64,000 bases of DNA from Kumtagia sp964244725 (GCA_964244725.1 CAXTJQ010000017.1:15272-79271); one strand, 5' to 3'. Shown: positions 7,621 to 16,953, numbered from the stretch's first letter. Translations and numbers: made by a program. Notes: generated by a model not told the origin, from the letters alone.

Positions 7621-10600
7621 ATGAAATTCAACCGCCTCCGCCTCCTCGGCTTCAAATCCTTCGTCGAATCCGGCGAGTTCGTCATCGAGCGCGGCCTGAC
7701 CGGCATCGTCGGGCCGAACGGCTGCGGCAAGTCCAACCTCGTCGAGGCGCTGCGCTGGGTGATGGGCGAAAGCTCCTACCGGAACATGCGCGCGTCCGGC
7801 ATGGACGATGTCATCTTCTCGGGCTCCGGCACGCGGCCGGCGCGCAACACAGCCGAGGTCACGCTCTTCCTCGACAATGCCGATCGCACCGCGCCGCCGC
7901 CCTTCAACGATTCCGACGAATTGCAGGTGTCGCGCCGCATCGAGCGCGAGGCGGGGTCCGTCTATCGCATCAACGGCAGGGAGGCGCGCGCCAAGGACGT
8001 GCAGCTCCTGTTCGCCGACCAGTCGACCGGCGCTCGCTCGCCTTCGATGGTCGGCCAGGGTCGTATCGGCGAGCTGATCCAGGCGAAGCCGCAGGCGCGC
8101 CGCGCTCTGCTCGAGGAAGCGGCGGGCATTTCGGGCCTGCACGCGCGCCGCCACGAGGCCGATTTGCGCCTCAAGGCGACGGAACAGAATCTGGAGCGCC
8201 TCGACGATGTCGTCGCCGAACTCGCCAGCCAGATCGAGAGCCTGAAGCGCCAGGCGCGCCACGCGATGCGCTTCAAGGCGCTGTCGGCCGATATCCGCAA
8301 GGCCGAGGCGACGCTTCTGCATTTACGCTGGAGCGCGGCCAAGGCGCAGGAGGGCCAGGCGCAATCGGCGCTGTCGGCGGCGACGATGCGAGTGGCCGAA
8401 CGCGCAGCGAGCCAGCTTCAGGCTGCAAGGGATCAGGCGGTCGGCGCCCATCATCTGCCGGCCCTGCGCGACGCGTCCGCGGCCGCCGGCGCGGTGCTCC
8501 AGCGGCTCTCGATCGCCAGGTCGCAACTCGAGAACGAGGCGGCGCGGCTGCAGGCCCGCCAGGGCGAACTGTCCCGCCGCCTGCAGCAATTCGGCGCCGA
8601 CATGGCGCGCGAACGGCAGTTGATGCTCGACGACGCCGATAGCCTCGCCCGGCTGGCCGACGAGGAGATGGCGTTGACCGCCGAGGAGACAGGCGCGCCC
8701 GGCCGCGAGGCGGACCTGCTGGCCGATTACGACGCCGCCGCTACGCGTCTTGCATCGAGCGAGGGCGCCCTCGGCGACTGGACCGCGCGCCGCGCCGAAG
8801 CCGCCGCGGCGATCGGCCAGTCCCGGCGCGCCGTCCGCGACGCGGCCGAGCGGCGCGAGAAGCTCGCCCGCCAGATGGCGGCGGTCGAGCGCGACCTTGC
8901 CGACATCGCGGCGCGGGTTGGCGCACTGCCCGACCCGGCCGAAAAGCAGGCGCTGGTCGAAGCCGCCCTTGCCGCCGCGCAGGATGCCGAGCAAGCGGCC
9001 GTCGAGGCGGAGACGGCCATCGCGCGGGCGCGTCAGCGCGAGGCAGCGGCGCGGCGGCCGGTGCAGGCGGCGCGGGCGGAATTGACGCGCATCGACGTCG
9101 AGGCGCGCACGCTGGGCAGGATGCTCGCCGCCGGCGGCAGCGGCCAGTTCGCCGCCGTGCTCGAACAGGTCGCGGTCGAGCCGGGCTACGAGGTGGCGCT
9201 CGGCGCGGCGCTGGGCGGCGATCTCGACGCCCCGCTCGACCCGCGCGCGCCGGCGCATTGGGGCATGACTGGCGCGGCCGAGGGCGATTCCCTCCTGCCG
9301 GACGGCGTCCCGAGCCTCGCCTCGGTCGTCCGCGCGCCGGCCGAGCTTGCCCGCCGCCTGGCGCAGGTCGGCCTCGTCGAGGATCGCGAGGGCGCGGCCA
9401 TGCAGGCGCGTCTCGCGCCCGGTCAGCGGCTCGTCACCCGCTCTGGCGCGCTCTGGCGCTGGGACGGCTTCGTCGCCGGCGCGGATGCGCCGACGGCCGC
9501 CGCGCTTCGCCTGGCGCAGAAGAACCGCATGGCGGTGCTTGAAGGCGAGGCGCGCGCCGCCGCCGCCGCCGCCGGGCAGGCAGAGGACGCGCTCGCCGCG
9601 GCCGAAGCCGCCGTGCGCGCCGGGGCCGATGCGGAGCGCCTGGCGCGCGATGCCTGGCGCAAGGCGCAATCGGCTGTCGGCGACGCGCGCGATGCCCTGG
9701 CGCGGGCGGAGCGCGCCGCCGGCGACCTGTCGGCCCAGCGCGCTGCGCGTCTCGACGCGCGGGCGCGTCTCGGCGCGGACCTCGTCGAAGCCGAGGCGAC
9801 GCTGCAGGCCACGCGCGATGCCGAAGCCGCCGCGCCCGATCCGGCTTCGCTGCAAGCCGGCCTCGACGAAGCCGCGCGCCTCGTCGCGGGCAGCCGGGCT
9901 GCCGCGGCCGACGCCCGCGCGATCCACGAGGGTCTGAAGCGCGAGGCCGCTGCCCGTCGTCGCCGGCTCGAGGCCATCGCCGCCGAGCGCGGGTCCTGGT
10001 CGCGGCGCGCCGCGGATGCGGCCGCCCAGATCGCGTCGCTTGCCGCCCGCCAGGCCGAGACCGAAGCCGAACGCGCGGCCATCGCCGATGCGCCGGACGA
10101 CATCGAGGCGCGCCGCCGCGCCCTGCTTTCCGAGCTTTCGAAAGCGGACGACGCGCGCAGCCGAGCCTCCGACGCGCTCCAGTCCGCTGAAAACCGCCAG
10201 CGTGAATTCGACCGGCAGGCGGCAGCCGCGCTCCAGGCGCTCGCGGCCTCGCGCGAGGAGCGCGGCCGCGCCGAGGAGCGCCTGACGGCCGCCGAGGAGC
10301 GCCGCCGCGAGATCGAGGCGCGCATCCAGGAGACGCTGGCCACGCCGCCGCATCTCGTTCTGAAGCTGACCGGCCTCGCCGCCGATGCGGCCCTTCCCGA
10401 CATCGCCGACATCGAGCGGGCGCTCGACCGCCTGCGCATCGACCGCGAGCGCCTGGGCGCGGTCAATTTGCGCGCCGAGGCGGAGCAGAAGGAACTTTCG
10501 GACCGCCTGGAATCGATCGTCTCGGAGCGCGAGGACATCGTCGAGGCGATCCGCAAGCTGCGCCAGGCGATCCACGGGCTCAACCGCGAGGGCCGCGAGC

Positions 10601-11079
10601 GGCTGCTCGCCGCCTTCGAGGCGGTCAACGAGCATTTCCGCCGCCTGTTCGGCCATCTCTTCGGCGGCGGCACGGCCGAGCTTCAGCTGATCGAATCGGA
10701 CGATCCGCTCGAGGCCGGCCTCGAAATCCTCGCCCGCCCGCCCGGCAAGAAGCCGCAGACCATGACGCTGCTGTCGGGCGGGGAGCAGGCGCTCACCGCG
10801 ATGGCGCTGATCTTCGCCGTCTTCCTCACCAACCCCGCGCCCATCTGCGTGCTCGACGAGGTCGACGCGCCGCTCGACGACCACAATGTCGAGCGCTTCT
10901 GCAACCTGATGGACGAGATGGCCCGCGCCACCGAGACGCGCTTCGTCATCATCACCCACAATCCCATCACCATGGCGCGCATGAACCGCCTCTTCGGCGT
11001 CACCATGGCCGAGCAGGGCGTCAGCCAGTTGGTGTCCGTCGACCTTCAGGCGGCGGAGGGGATGCGCGAGGCAAGTTGA
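7621..11079 (+). CDS. smc: Chromosome segregation protein SMC
   Basis: The core ATPase of bacterial condensin, 1152 residues, which organises and segregates chromosomes with ScpA/ScpB. It has Walker A GPNGCGKSNL at 31-40, and long coiled-coil arms rich in Ala/Glu/Arg around 170-500 and 640-960. A shortened hinge lies near 510-620 (VALGAALGGDLDAPLD). The ABC signature LLSGGEQALTAMAL and Walker B CVLDEVDAPLDDHN are at the C-terminus. The very Ala-rich, high-GC arms produce large antisense open frames, which I treat as artefacts. The gene stands alone and ends 69 bp before the DUF899 gene. Confidence 0.97.
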   Translation: MKFNRLRLLGFKSFVESGEFVIERGLTGIVGPNGCGKSNLVEALRWVMGESSYRNMRASGMDDVIFSGSGTRPARNTAEVTLFLDNADRTAPPPFNDSDELQVSRRIEREAGSVYRINGREARAKDVQLLFADQSTGARSPSMVGQGRIGELIQAKPQARRALLEEAAGISGLHARRHEADLRLKATEQNLERLDDVVAELASQIESLKRQARHAMRFKALSADIRKAEATLLHLRWSAAKAQEGQAQSALSAATMRVAERAASQLQAARDQAVGAHHLPALRDASAAAGAVLQRLSIARSQLENEAARLQARQGELSRRLQQFGADMARERQLMLDDADSLARLADEEMALTAEETGAPGREADLLADYDAAATRLASSEGALGDWTARRAEAAAAIGQSRRAVRDAAERREKLARQMAAVERDLADIAARVGALPDPAEKQALVEAALAAAQDAEQAAVEAETAIARARQREAAARRPVQAARAELTRIDVEARTLGRMLAAGGSGQFAAVLEQVAVEPGYEVALGAALGGDLDAPLDPRAPAHWGMTGAAEGDSLLPDGVPSLASVVRAPAELARRLAQVGLVEDREGAAMQARLAPGQRLVTRSGALWRWDGFVAGADAPTAAALRLAQKNRMAVLEGEARAAAAAAGQAEDALAAAEAAVRAGADAERLARDAWRKAQSAVGDARDALARAERAAGDLSAQRAARLDARARLGADLVEAEATLQATRDAEAAAPDPASLQAGLDEAARLVAGSRAAAADARAIHEGLKREAAARRRRLEAIAAERGSWSRRAADAAAQIASLAARQAETEAERAAIADAPDDIEARRRALLSELSKADDARSRASDALQSAENRQREFDRQAAAALQALAASREERGRAEERLTAAEERRREIEARIQETLATPPHLVLKLTGLAADAALPDIADIERALDRLRIDRERLGAVNLRAEAEQKELSDRLESIVSEREDIVEAIRKLRQAIHGLNREGRERLLAAFEAVNEHFRRLFGHLFGGGTAELQLIESDDPLEAGLEILARPPGKKPQTMTLLSGGEQALTAMALIFAVFLTNPAPICVLDEVDAPLDDHNVERFCNLMDEMARATETRFVIITHNPITMARMNRLFGVTMAEQGVSQLVSVDLQAAEGMREAS

Positions 11080-11148
11080 ACTTTTCTCCAGGTTGAGTCG
11101 TTTTTCGCCCGACGCCCGCGTCGGCGGCGAACACAGGAGGAGGCATTA

Positions 11149-11853
11149 ATGGCCAGCGAGAACATGCAGTCCGCCGCCGATCTGGCCGCCAAAAGCCGGA
11201 CGCCCTTTCCAGGCGAAAGCGCGGACTACCGCGACGCCCGTCGGGCGCTTTTGCAAGCCGAAATCGACTTCCGGCGCCAGATGACGCGGCTGACCGCGCA
11301 GCGCCGGGCCTTGCCGCCCGGTCCGGTCGTCGCCAAAAACTATCGATTCAGGGACGAGAACGGGACCGATCTCGGCCTGGCCGACCTGTTCGGCGACAAG
11401 TCGACCCTCGTCGCCTATTTCTGGATGTACGGCCCGCAGCGCGCCCGCCCGTGCCCGATGTGCGCCAATTGGCTCGGCGCTGTGAACGGCAACGCCGCCG
11501 ACATCAAGCAGCGGGTCGCGCTGAAAATTCTCGGCCGCAGTTCCGTCGAGCGCCAGCGCGCCTTCGCAACCGAGCGGGGCTGGCGCGACCTGGATTTCGT
11601 CCAGACCGTCGGCGACGACTACGCCGCCGACCTCGGCCTCATCAACGAGGACGGCAGCGAAAATCCCTCGCTCATCGTCTTCAAGCGCGCTGGCGGCGAG
11701 GTCCGGCTGTTCTGGTCGAGCGGGATGACGCGCGAGATGGCCGATCCCGGCCAGGACCCCCGCGACGCACCTGACATCGCCTCGCTCTGGTCGATCCTGG
11801 ACCTGACCCCGGATGGGCGGGGGGCGGACTGGTATCCGAAGTTGAGGTATTGA
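11149..11853 (+). CDS. DUF899 family thioredoxin-like protein
   Basis: A 234-residue protein with the DUF899 pattern: PFPGESADYRDARRALLQAE, the sequence LTAQRRALPPGPVV, a thioredoxin-like strand TLVAYFWMYG, and RARPCPMCANWLGAVNGN with a CPMC motif at the position of a thioredoxin active site. The later part includes RDLDFVQTVGDDYAADLGL and a short final WYPKLRY, which is typical. The reaction is not known for the family. A good ribosome-binding site (AGGAGGAGG) precedes the ATG. It marks the end of the housekeeping block before the accessory locus. Confidence 0.88.
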   Translation: MASENMQSAADLAAKSRTPFPGESADYRDARRALLQAEIDFRRQMTRLTAQRRALPPGPVVAKNYRFRDENGTDLGLADLFGDKSTLVAYFWMYGPQRARPCPMCANWLGAVNGNAADIKQRVALKILGRSSVERQRAFATERGWRDLDFVQTVGDDYAADLGLINEDGSENPSLIVFKRAGGEVRLFWSSGMTREMADPGQDPRDAPDIASLWSILDLTPDGRGADWYPKLRY

Positions 11854-12201
11854 GGGGATTCAACCCCTTGTCTCAATCGCCCCCGGTCTTGGAAGGCCTG
11901 TCCGCATCCTGTGCGGGGAATCGGATGCAAGGAGTACGCGGAGCGCGGCGTGAGGAAGGGACGAATGACTGAATAGCCCGGGTTTCGCGGACGCCTCAGA
12001 AGACGCGTCCAGGATAACCGGGAGGTTGAGTCGAGCGCGCGAAGGCTCATCGCTCGGCCGCGATCGCTTCGAAGTTTGGCAGGTCGTCAGCCCGATCTCT
12101 CGCAAGCATGAAAATCTCCTCGTGGCTTGGGCCGATGTCGGCTTCCGACTGTCCGGCCTCGCGGGCAACAACAAGGCGCGCCTGGCTGAGGTGACTATAT
12201 T
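11854..12201. other. 348-bp intergenic stretch without a supported gene
   Basis: The stretch separates the DUF899 gene from the E2 gene stop codon, so two transcription units converge here. Several overlapping minus-strand open frames exist (for example 11860-12174) but none shows a recognisable domain, a ribosome-binding site or amino-acid composition like the neighbours. I do not recognise a terminator with a T-tract. It may hold the worn remains of a small gene or an intergenic repeat element. Confidence 0.5.
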
Positions 12202-13587
12202 CTAAACCAGCAACTGCAGTGGGCGTTCAATATATTCTCTGAACGTGGATAGAAGTTTCGCGGCCAGTGCGCCGTCGATCGCTCGATGATCGACCGACAA
12301 GGTGACCGACAAGATTGTCGCTGCCAACAAAACGCCATTTCGCACGATCGCCCGCGGTTCGCCGGCGCCGACGGCGAGTATCGTCGCCTGCGGCGGGTTG
12401 ATGATGGCGGTAAAATCGCGGATGCCGAACATTCCGAGGTTCGACACTGAGGTCGTGCCGCCCTGGTATTCCGCGACCTTCAACTTGCTGCCCCTGGCGC
12501 GGGCGGCGAGATCGTGCATCTCGCTCGAGATACTCGAGAGCGTCTTGTTCTCGGCCTCGCGAATGATCGGCGTGATCAGGCCACCGGGGACGGACACCGC
12601 GACGCCGACATCGACGTGACGATGCCTGACGAGATTTGCCTCGCTCCAGGAAACATTGGCCTCCGGCACGTCGCGCAGCGCCAGTGCCAGCGCCTTGATG
12701 ACAATGTCGTTGACTGAAAGTTTGAAGATCGGCTGGCCGTTCCGGATCGAAGCCGACCGGTTGAGCTCGGTCCTGAGCGACATCAGGGCATCGATCTCGC
12801 AGTCAAGCGACAGACAGAAGTGGGGGATCGTACTTTTGGCCTCGACGAGCCGACGCGCGATCGTGCGCCGCATCGTGTTGTGCGGTACGAGGTCGTAAGA
12901 GCCCGGCGCGAAGAGCTTGAGCGTCCGGCCTTCAGGTTCTTCGGAGGCTTTCGGAATAGAGGTCACGGGCGCGACCGTCGTCTCCGTGTCCTCCTCCACC
13001 GGAGTTGCCGAGGACGCCGGCAGGGCGGCGGGCGGTGCATTGACCAGGGCCTCGACGTCCGCCCTCGTGACGCGTCGGTTCGGGCCGGAACCGCTGACGC
13101 CCGCTATGTCGATGCCGGCTTGCCGGGCCATCCGGCGCGCGAGCGGCGTGGCGCGGACCGCGCCGTCCGGCGCGTCTTGGCGAGCGGCGGACATGTCGGC
13201 GGCAAGGCCGCTTACGCCGCCGCGGCCGGCTGACCCGGCAGGCGGATTGACGTGCGGGGGGGCTCCGTCAGTCCGATTTGCGGCGTCGCCTGTGTCATTC
13301 GGGGCGATGACTGCGGTATTCCTTGCCTGGGGCGCAATATCCGCCTCGCCGACATCGTAGATCCACGCAACCGCCTGTCCGACCGGGATGTCAACTCGTT
13401 CCTTGCCCGTGATGTCGCGGATGATCCCGCTCGCCGGAGCGTCGATTTCCATCGCGGCCTTATCGGTCTCGATCTCGAACAGCGTGTCGCCTTTTCTGAC
13501 CGTCGCGCCTTCGGCGACGAACCATCGCGAAATCTGTCCCGTGGCCATATCCATGTCGACCTTGGGAAGGATGACCTCCGTCGGCAT
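12202..13587 (-). CDS. Dihydrolipoamide acyltransferase (E2) of a 2-oxoacid/acetoin dehydrogenase-type complex
   Basis: A 461-residue E2. The N-terminal lipoyl domain has the acceptor lysine at 43 in EIETDKAAMEI. A Pro/Ala-rich linker follows, then an E1/E3-binding domain at about 135-175 (RATPLARRMARQAGIDIAGVSG). The catalytic acyltransferase domain ends with the active-site motif DHRAIDG (His434, Asp438). It would pass an acyl group from E1 to CoA. It is the last gene of SAF-oxidoreductase-E1alpha-E1beta-E2, starting 3 bp after the E1beta stop. No E3 gene follows, so lipoamide dehydrogenase must come from elsewhere. The substrate is not certain: pyruvate, acetoin or another 2-oxo compound. 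Confidence 0.93.
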   Translation of the reverse strand: MPTEVILPKVDMDMATGQISRWFVAEGATVRKGDTLFEIETDKAAMEIDAPASGIIRDITGKERVDIPVGQAVAWIYDVGEADIAPQARNTAVIAPNDTGDAANRTDGAPPHVNPPAGSAGRGGVSGLAADMSAARQDAPDGAVRATPLARRMARQAGIDIAGVSGSGPNRRVTRADVEALVNAPPAALPASSATPVEEDTETTVAPVTSIPKASEEPEGRTLKLFAPGSYDLVPHNTMRRTIARRLVEAKSTIPHFCLSLDCEIDALMSLRTELNRSASIRNGQPIFKLSVNDIVIKALALALRDVPEANVSWSEANLVRHRHVDVGVAVSVPGGLITPIIREAENKTLSSISSEMHDLAARARGSKLKVAEYQGGTTSVSNLGMFGIRDFTAIINPPQATILAVGAGEPRAIVRNGVLLAATILSVTLSVDHRAIDGALAAKLLSTFREYIERPLQLLV

Positions 13588-13590
13588 CGG

Positions 13591-14589
13591 CTAGCGTATC
13601 CCTCGCACGAGGTCGCGTGCGGCGGCAATGATGTCGGGAACCTGCGGCACGGTGGCCTTCTCAAGCTCGGGATTGTAGGGAATCGGCGTTTCGGCGCCGC
13701 CCAGACGCACGATCGGCGCGTCGAGATAGTCGAACGCCTCGCTCTCGGCGATCATCGCGCTCACCTCGGCTCCGATGCCGAGCGTCTTGACCGCCTCGTA
13801 GACGCAGAGCAGGCGCGAGGTCTTCGTGACGCTGTCGATGACCGTCCGCTTGTCCATCGGACGGATGGTGCGAAGGTCGATGACCTCGATATCGATGCCT
13901 TCGCCTTGGAGCAAAGCGGCGGCCTCAAGCGCCTTGTGCACCATGATCGAGGTTGCGACGATGGTCAGATCCTTGCCCGTGCGACGCACATCCGCCTTGC
14001 CGATCGGGACCGTGTAGTGGCCCTCCGGCACAGGGCCTTTCATCTTGTAGAGCAGCTTGTGCTCGAAAATCATGATCGGGTCGGGATCGTCGATCGCGGC
14101 AAGCAGCATGCCTTTGGCATCATAGGGCGTCGCCGGCTGGATCACCTTCAGGCCGGGAACATGGCCGAACCACGCTTCCAAACTCTGGCTGTGCTGCGCC
14201 GCCGCGCCTGTCCCGGATCCGGCGGGGAAGCGCATGACGACAGGCACCGAAACCTCGCCCCCAAGCATGAAGCGCATCTTGGCCGCCTGGTTGACGATCT
14301 GCTCCATGGCGAGCGTTGCGAAATCCGAGAACTGAAACTCGAAGATCGGCCGCAGACCGGTCATGGCGGCGCCCACCGCCACGCCGGCCCCGCCAAGCTC
14401 GGATATCGGCGTATCGATCACCCGGTGCGCGCCGAAGCGGTCCACAAGATCGCCCGTGACTTGGAACGCGCCGCCATATACCCCGATGTCCTCGCCCATC
14501 AGGAATACGCGTTCGTCGGCCTCCATGGCGATCGCCATGGCCTCCTGTATCGCTTGGGCATAGCTCAGTTCGCGTGGCATCCCATCCAT
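13591..14589 (-). CDS. E1 beta subunit, pyruvate/acetoin dehydrogenase-type (TPP-dependent)
   Basis: A 332-residue E1 beta subunit of the alpha2beta2 TPP-dependent dehydrogenases. It has the conserved segments SYAQAIQEAMAIAME, VFLMGEDIGVYGGAF, TPISELGGAGVAVGAAMTG and a C-terminal transketolase-type domain with DLRTIRPMDKRTVIDSV. The beta subunit shapes the TPP site and binds E2. The start ATG shares its first base with the TGA of E1alpha (overlap TGATG), so translation is coupled. Sequence alone does not separate pyruvate from acetoin or other ketone substrates. A second Met at residue 4 is an alternative start. Confidence 0.93.
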   Translation of the reverse strand: MDGMPRELSYAQAIQEAMAIAMEADERVFLMGEDIGVYGGAFQVTGDLVDRFGAHRVIDTPISELGGAGVAVGAAMTGLRPIFEFQFSDFATLAMEQIVNQAAKMRFMLGGEVSVPVVMRFPAGSGTGAAAQHSQSLEAWFGHVPGLKVIQPATPYDAKGMLLAAIDDPDPIMIFEHKLLYKMKGPVPEGHYTVPIGKADVRRTGKDLTIVATSIMVHKALEAAALLQGEGIDIEVIDLRTIRPMDKRTVIDSVTKTSRLLCVYEAVKTLGIGAEVSAMIAESEAFDYLDAPIVRLGGAETPIPYNPELEKATVPQVPDIIAAARDLVRGIR

Positions 14590-15623
14590 CAGGCGACATC
14601 CGTGTAGACGAACTTACCGACCTCTCCGACGCCGGGCGACGGACTTGCCTTGGCGTACTCGATGCCTTCGGCGATCTCGGCTGCGACGGCATCGTGGACG
14701 GCCTTGATGCCGTCGCGATCGATCACGCCGAACTCTTGCAGTTCGTTTTCGAACAGCGTGATCGGATCGCGGTTTACCGTCCAGTCCTCGATCTCTTCCC
14801 TGGTGCGATAGCGGTTGCGGTCGCTCTTGGAATGGCCGCGATGACGGTAGGTCTTGGACTCGATCAGTGTCGGACCGTCGCCGGCCCGCGCCCGCGCGAT
14901 GGCCGCATGCGCGGCCTCGGCAACCTCGGAGAGGATGTTGCCGTTGACGATCAGGCCCGGCATCGAATAAGCCGCCGCCCGGTCGGCGATGTTTTTGACC
15001 GCGGTGGAGCGCGCCGTCGAGGTCGACATGCCATAGCCGTTGTTCTCGCAGACGAAGACGACCGGAAGCTTCCAAACGGAAGCCATGTTGAGCGCCTCGT
15101 GGAATCCGCCTTCGTTGTTGGCGCCGTCGCCGAAGAAAGAGATCACGACCTTTCCGGTCTTCAGCATCCTGGCCGAAAGCGCCGCGCCGACGGCGATCGG
15201 GATGCCGCCGGCGACGATGCCGTTGGCGCCGAGATTGCCTTTTGCCACATCGGCAATGTGCATCGAGCCGCCCCGGCCCTTGCAGTATCCAGTCGTCTTG
15301 CCGAAGAACTCGGCGAACATGCGCCGAACTTCCGCGCCCTTGGCGATGCAGTGACCGTGGCCTCTGTGCGTGGATGTGATCTGGTCGTCGTCTGCGAGCG
15401 GCATGCAGGCGCCGACGGCGCTCGCTTCCTGACCGATCGACAGGTGCATCGTGCCGTGGATCAGGCCGCGCATGTAGCTGTCTTCGGCGCCCTCCTCGAA
15501 CCGTCGGATCAGGCACATCTTGTGCAGCGCCTGTCGCAGCTGCTCGGGCGTGTACTCGCGGTAGATGAAGGGCAGGTTGGCGCGCTCGGGCGCCCTGGAT
15601 TGCATGCCGGAAGTCCGTGCCAT
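14589..15623 (-). CDS. E1 alpha subunit, pyruvate/acetoin dehydrogenase-type (TPP-dependent)
   Basis: A 344-residue TPP-binding subunit. The TPP/Mg motif starts at GDGANNEG (165-172) and closes with ENN at 193-195. The region HRGHGHCIAKG, typical of E1alpha, is at about 87-96, and TYRHRGHSKSD is also present. The start 15623 is preferred because its ATG lies 1 bp after the upstream stop; a start at 15644 would overlap the upstream gene. Together with E1beta and E2 it makes an incomplete 2-oxoacid dehydrogenase set. The link to a sugar importer and kinase suggests a dedicated cleavage step rather than the main pyruvate dehydrogenase, but this is inference. Confidence 0.93.
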   Translation of the reverse strand: MARTSGMQSRAPERANLPFIYREYTPEQLRQALHKMCLIRRFEEGAEDSYMRGLIHGTMHLSIGQEASAVGACMPLADDDQITSTHRGHGHCIAKGAEVRRMFAEFFGKTTGYCKGRGGSMHIADVAKGNLGANGIVAGGIPIAVGAALSARMLKTGKVVISFFGDGANNEGGFHEALNMASVWKLPVVFVCENNGYGMSTSTARSTAVKNIADRAAAYSMPGLIVNGNILSEVAEAAHAAIARARAGDGPTLIESKTYRHRGHSKSDRNRYRTREEIEDWTVNRDPITLFENELQEFGVIDRDGIKAVHDAVAAEIAEGIEYAKASPSPGVGEVGKFVYTDVA

Positions 15624-15624
15624 G

Positions 15625-16953
15625 TCAGGCGTCCTCCATCGCATGGACCAGCCGGTCCTGGCGAGCGCGCAACTCGGCGATCCGCGATCCCAGCGCGGGC
15701 GAAGCGTTCAGGGCGGTGATGAGGTCGCCCTTGCGGATCGGAGCAGTGACCGTTCCACCCTGCAGCAGCCCGCAGGGCAGGGCTTTGACGGCGCGCGCCT
15801 CGGCTGCCGTCATGATCCAGGCGCGGTAGCAGTACTCGCCGATCGAATCGAGCTTCTCGCCCGACTTCATGTCCTTCTTGGCGACCGCGCAGACCTCGGC
15901 GACCGGTGTCGGCAACGGCACCATGTCGGCCTTGCCATAAAGCACGACGCGCGCGCAGGTCAGCGGCACTTCGAGCGAGGTCAGGTGATAGGGGCGGTGG
16001 AACGTGAAGTATGGCCCCTTGCCCATCTTCAGGTCCTCCATGCGCTCGGAGACGCGTGGATGCGACATGTCGGCCACCACGAAAACGCCGGGCGCGACGC
16101 CCTTGCCGATCGTGTAGTCGACCACGCCGACGCGGGAGAGGACTCCGCCATCCCTTTCGGGCACCAGCACCGTGGACAGTTCGCCAAGCGTGGCTGTCGG
16201 ACCGTGCATTCCAGGCTTGTCCGGGACAAGACCCGTCGCGTTGGCGATCGCGGCCATCTCGACCATGGTCTTGGAGCCGTCCACGAACTCGACCAGCATG
16301 CGCACGTTCATATGCCGGCGCGCGGCTTCCTCCTCGTAGTCGTGCGGCGCCGCCTCGATGTTGAGCGGGTTGTTCTTGCCCTTGCCGGCGGCCACGATCG
16401 GGTGGCCCATGGCCGAAACGAACTCGATGAGTTCCATGCAGGACGACGGTTCGTCGCCGGCGCCAAGCGAATAAGTCACGCCGAGCCGATCGGCCTCGCT
16501 CTTGAGATAGGCGCCGATCGTGACGTCGGCTTCGACGTTCATCATGACTAGGTGCTTGCCGTGTTCCATGGCGCGCAGCCCGATCTCGGCGCCGACGGAG
16601 GGCACGCCGGTGGCGTCGATGACCACTTCGATAAGACCGCTTTGCAGGATCAGGTCCGCATCGTTCGTCAGCGCGATCCTGCCGGCCTCGATGGCCGCGT
16701 TCATCGCCGCGGCGCCCGAGACTTCGCGGGAGTGGCCCTTTTCCTGATAGGCGATGTCGACGGCGCGGGCCGCCGCCGGAATGTTGAGCTCGCAGATCGC
16801 GCCGATCTCGATTCCAGCCATGTGCGCGACACGCGTGACGATGTCGGTGCCCATCTCGCCTGACCCGATCAGCCCGATCCGGATCGGCCGGCCGGATTTC
16901 GCTCGCTCCGAAAGATCTCGGGCAAGCCCGGTCGGTGCGACATTGGTCGTCAT
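15625..16953 (-). CDS. Homoserine-dehydrogenase-like oxidoreductase with SAF domain (DRL/DXR-II-like family)
   Basis: A 442-residue NAD(P)-dependent enzyme. The Rossmann motif is IRIGLIGSGEMG at about 24-35. The central domain resembles homoserine dehydrogenase (ATGVPSVGAEIGLRAMEHGKHLVMMNVEADV). A C-terminal SAF-type domain covers the last 110 residues (VCAVAKKDMKSGEKLDSIG). Enzymes of this architecture include the Brucella DXR-like (DRL) protein, which makes methylerythritol phosphate from deoxyxylulose phosphate; from memory, related enzymes act on branched sugar acids. The reaction here is not known. It leads the operon with E1alpha/E1beta/E2 and has a 32-bp inverted-repeat element 46 bp upstream. 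Confidence 0.8.
   Translation of the reverse strand: MTTNVAPTGLARDLSERAKSGRPIRIGLIGSGEMGTDIVTRVAHMAGIEIGAICELNIPAAARAVDIAYQEKGHSREVSGAAAMNAAIEAGRIALTNDADLILQSGLIEVVIDATGVPSVGAEIGLRAMEHGKHLVMMNVEADVTIGAYLKSEADRLGVTYSLGAGDEPSSCMELIEFVSAMGHPIVAAGKGKNNPLNIEAAPHDYEEEAARRHMNVRMLVEFVDGSKTMVEMAAIANATGLVPDKPGMHGPTATLGELSTVLVPERDGGVLSRVGVVDYTIGKGVAPGVFVVADMSHPRVSERMEDLKMGKGPYFTFHRPYHLTSLEVPLTCARVVLYGKADMVPLPTPVAEVCAVAKKDMKSGEKLDSIGEYCYRAWIMTAAEARAVKALPCGLLQGGTVTAPIRKGDLITALNASPALGSRIAELRARQDRLVHAMEDA

Noticed and set aside
8323..10959. Very long minus-strand open frame opposite smc (about 878 codons)
   Set aside because: It is the mirror of the Ala/Arg-rich coiled-coil arms of smc in high-GC DNA; composition is Arg/Gly-rich, no domain is visible, and the plus-strand SMC motifs are intact.
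11108..11129. GC-rich palindrome after smc as a terminator
   Set aside because: The T-run lies before the stem rather than after it in the direction of smc transcription, so it does not fit an intrinsic terminator.
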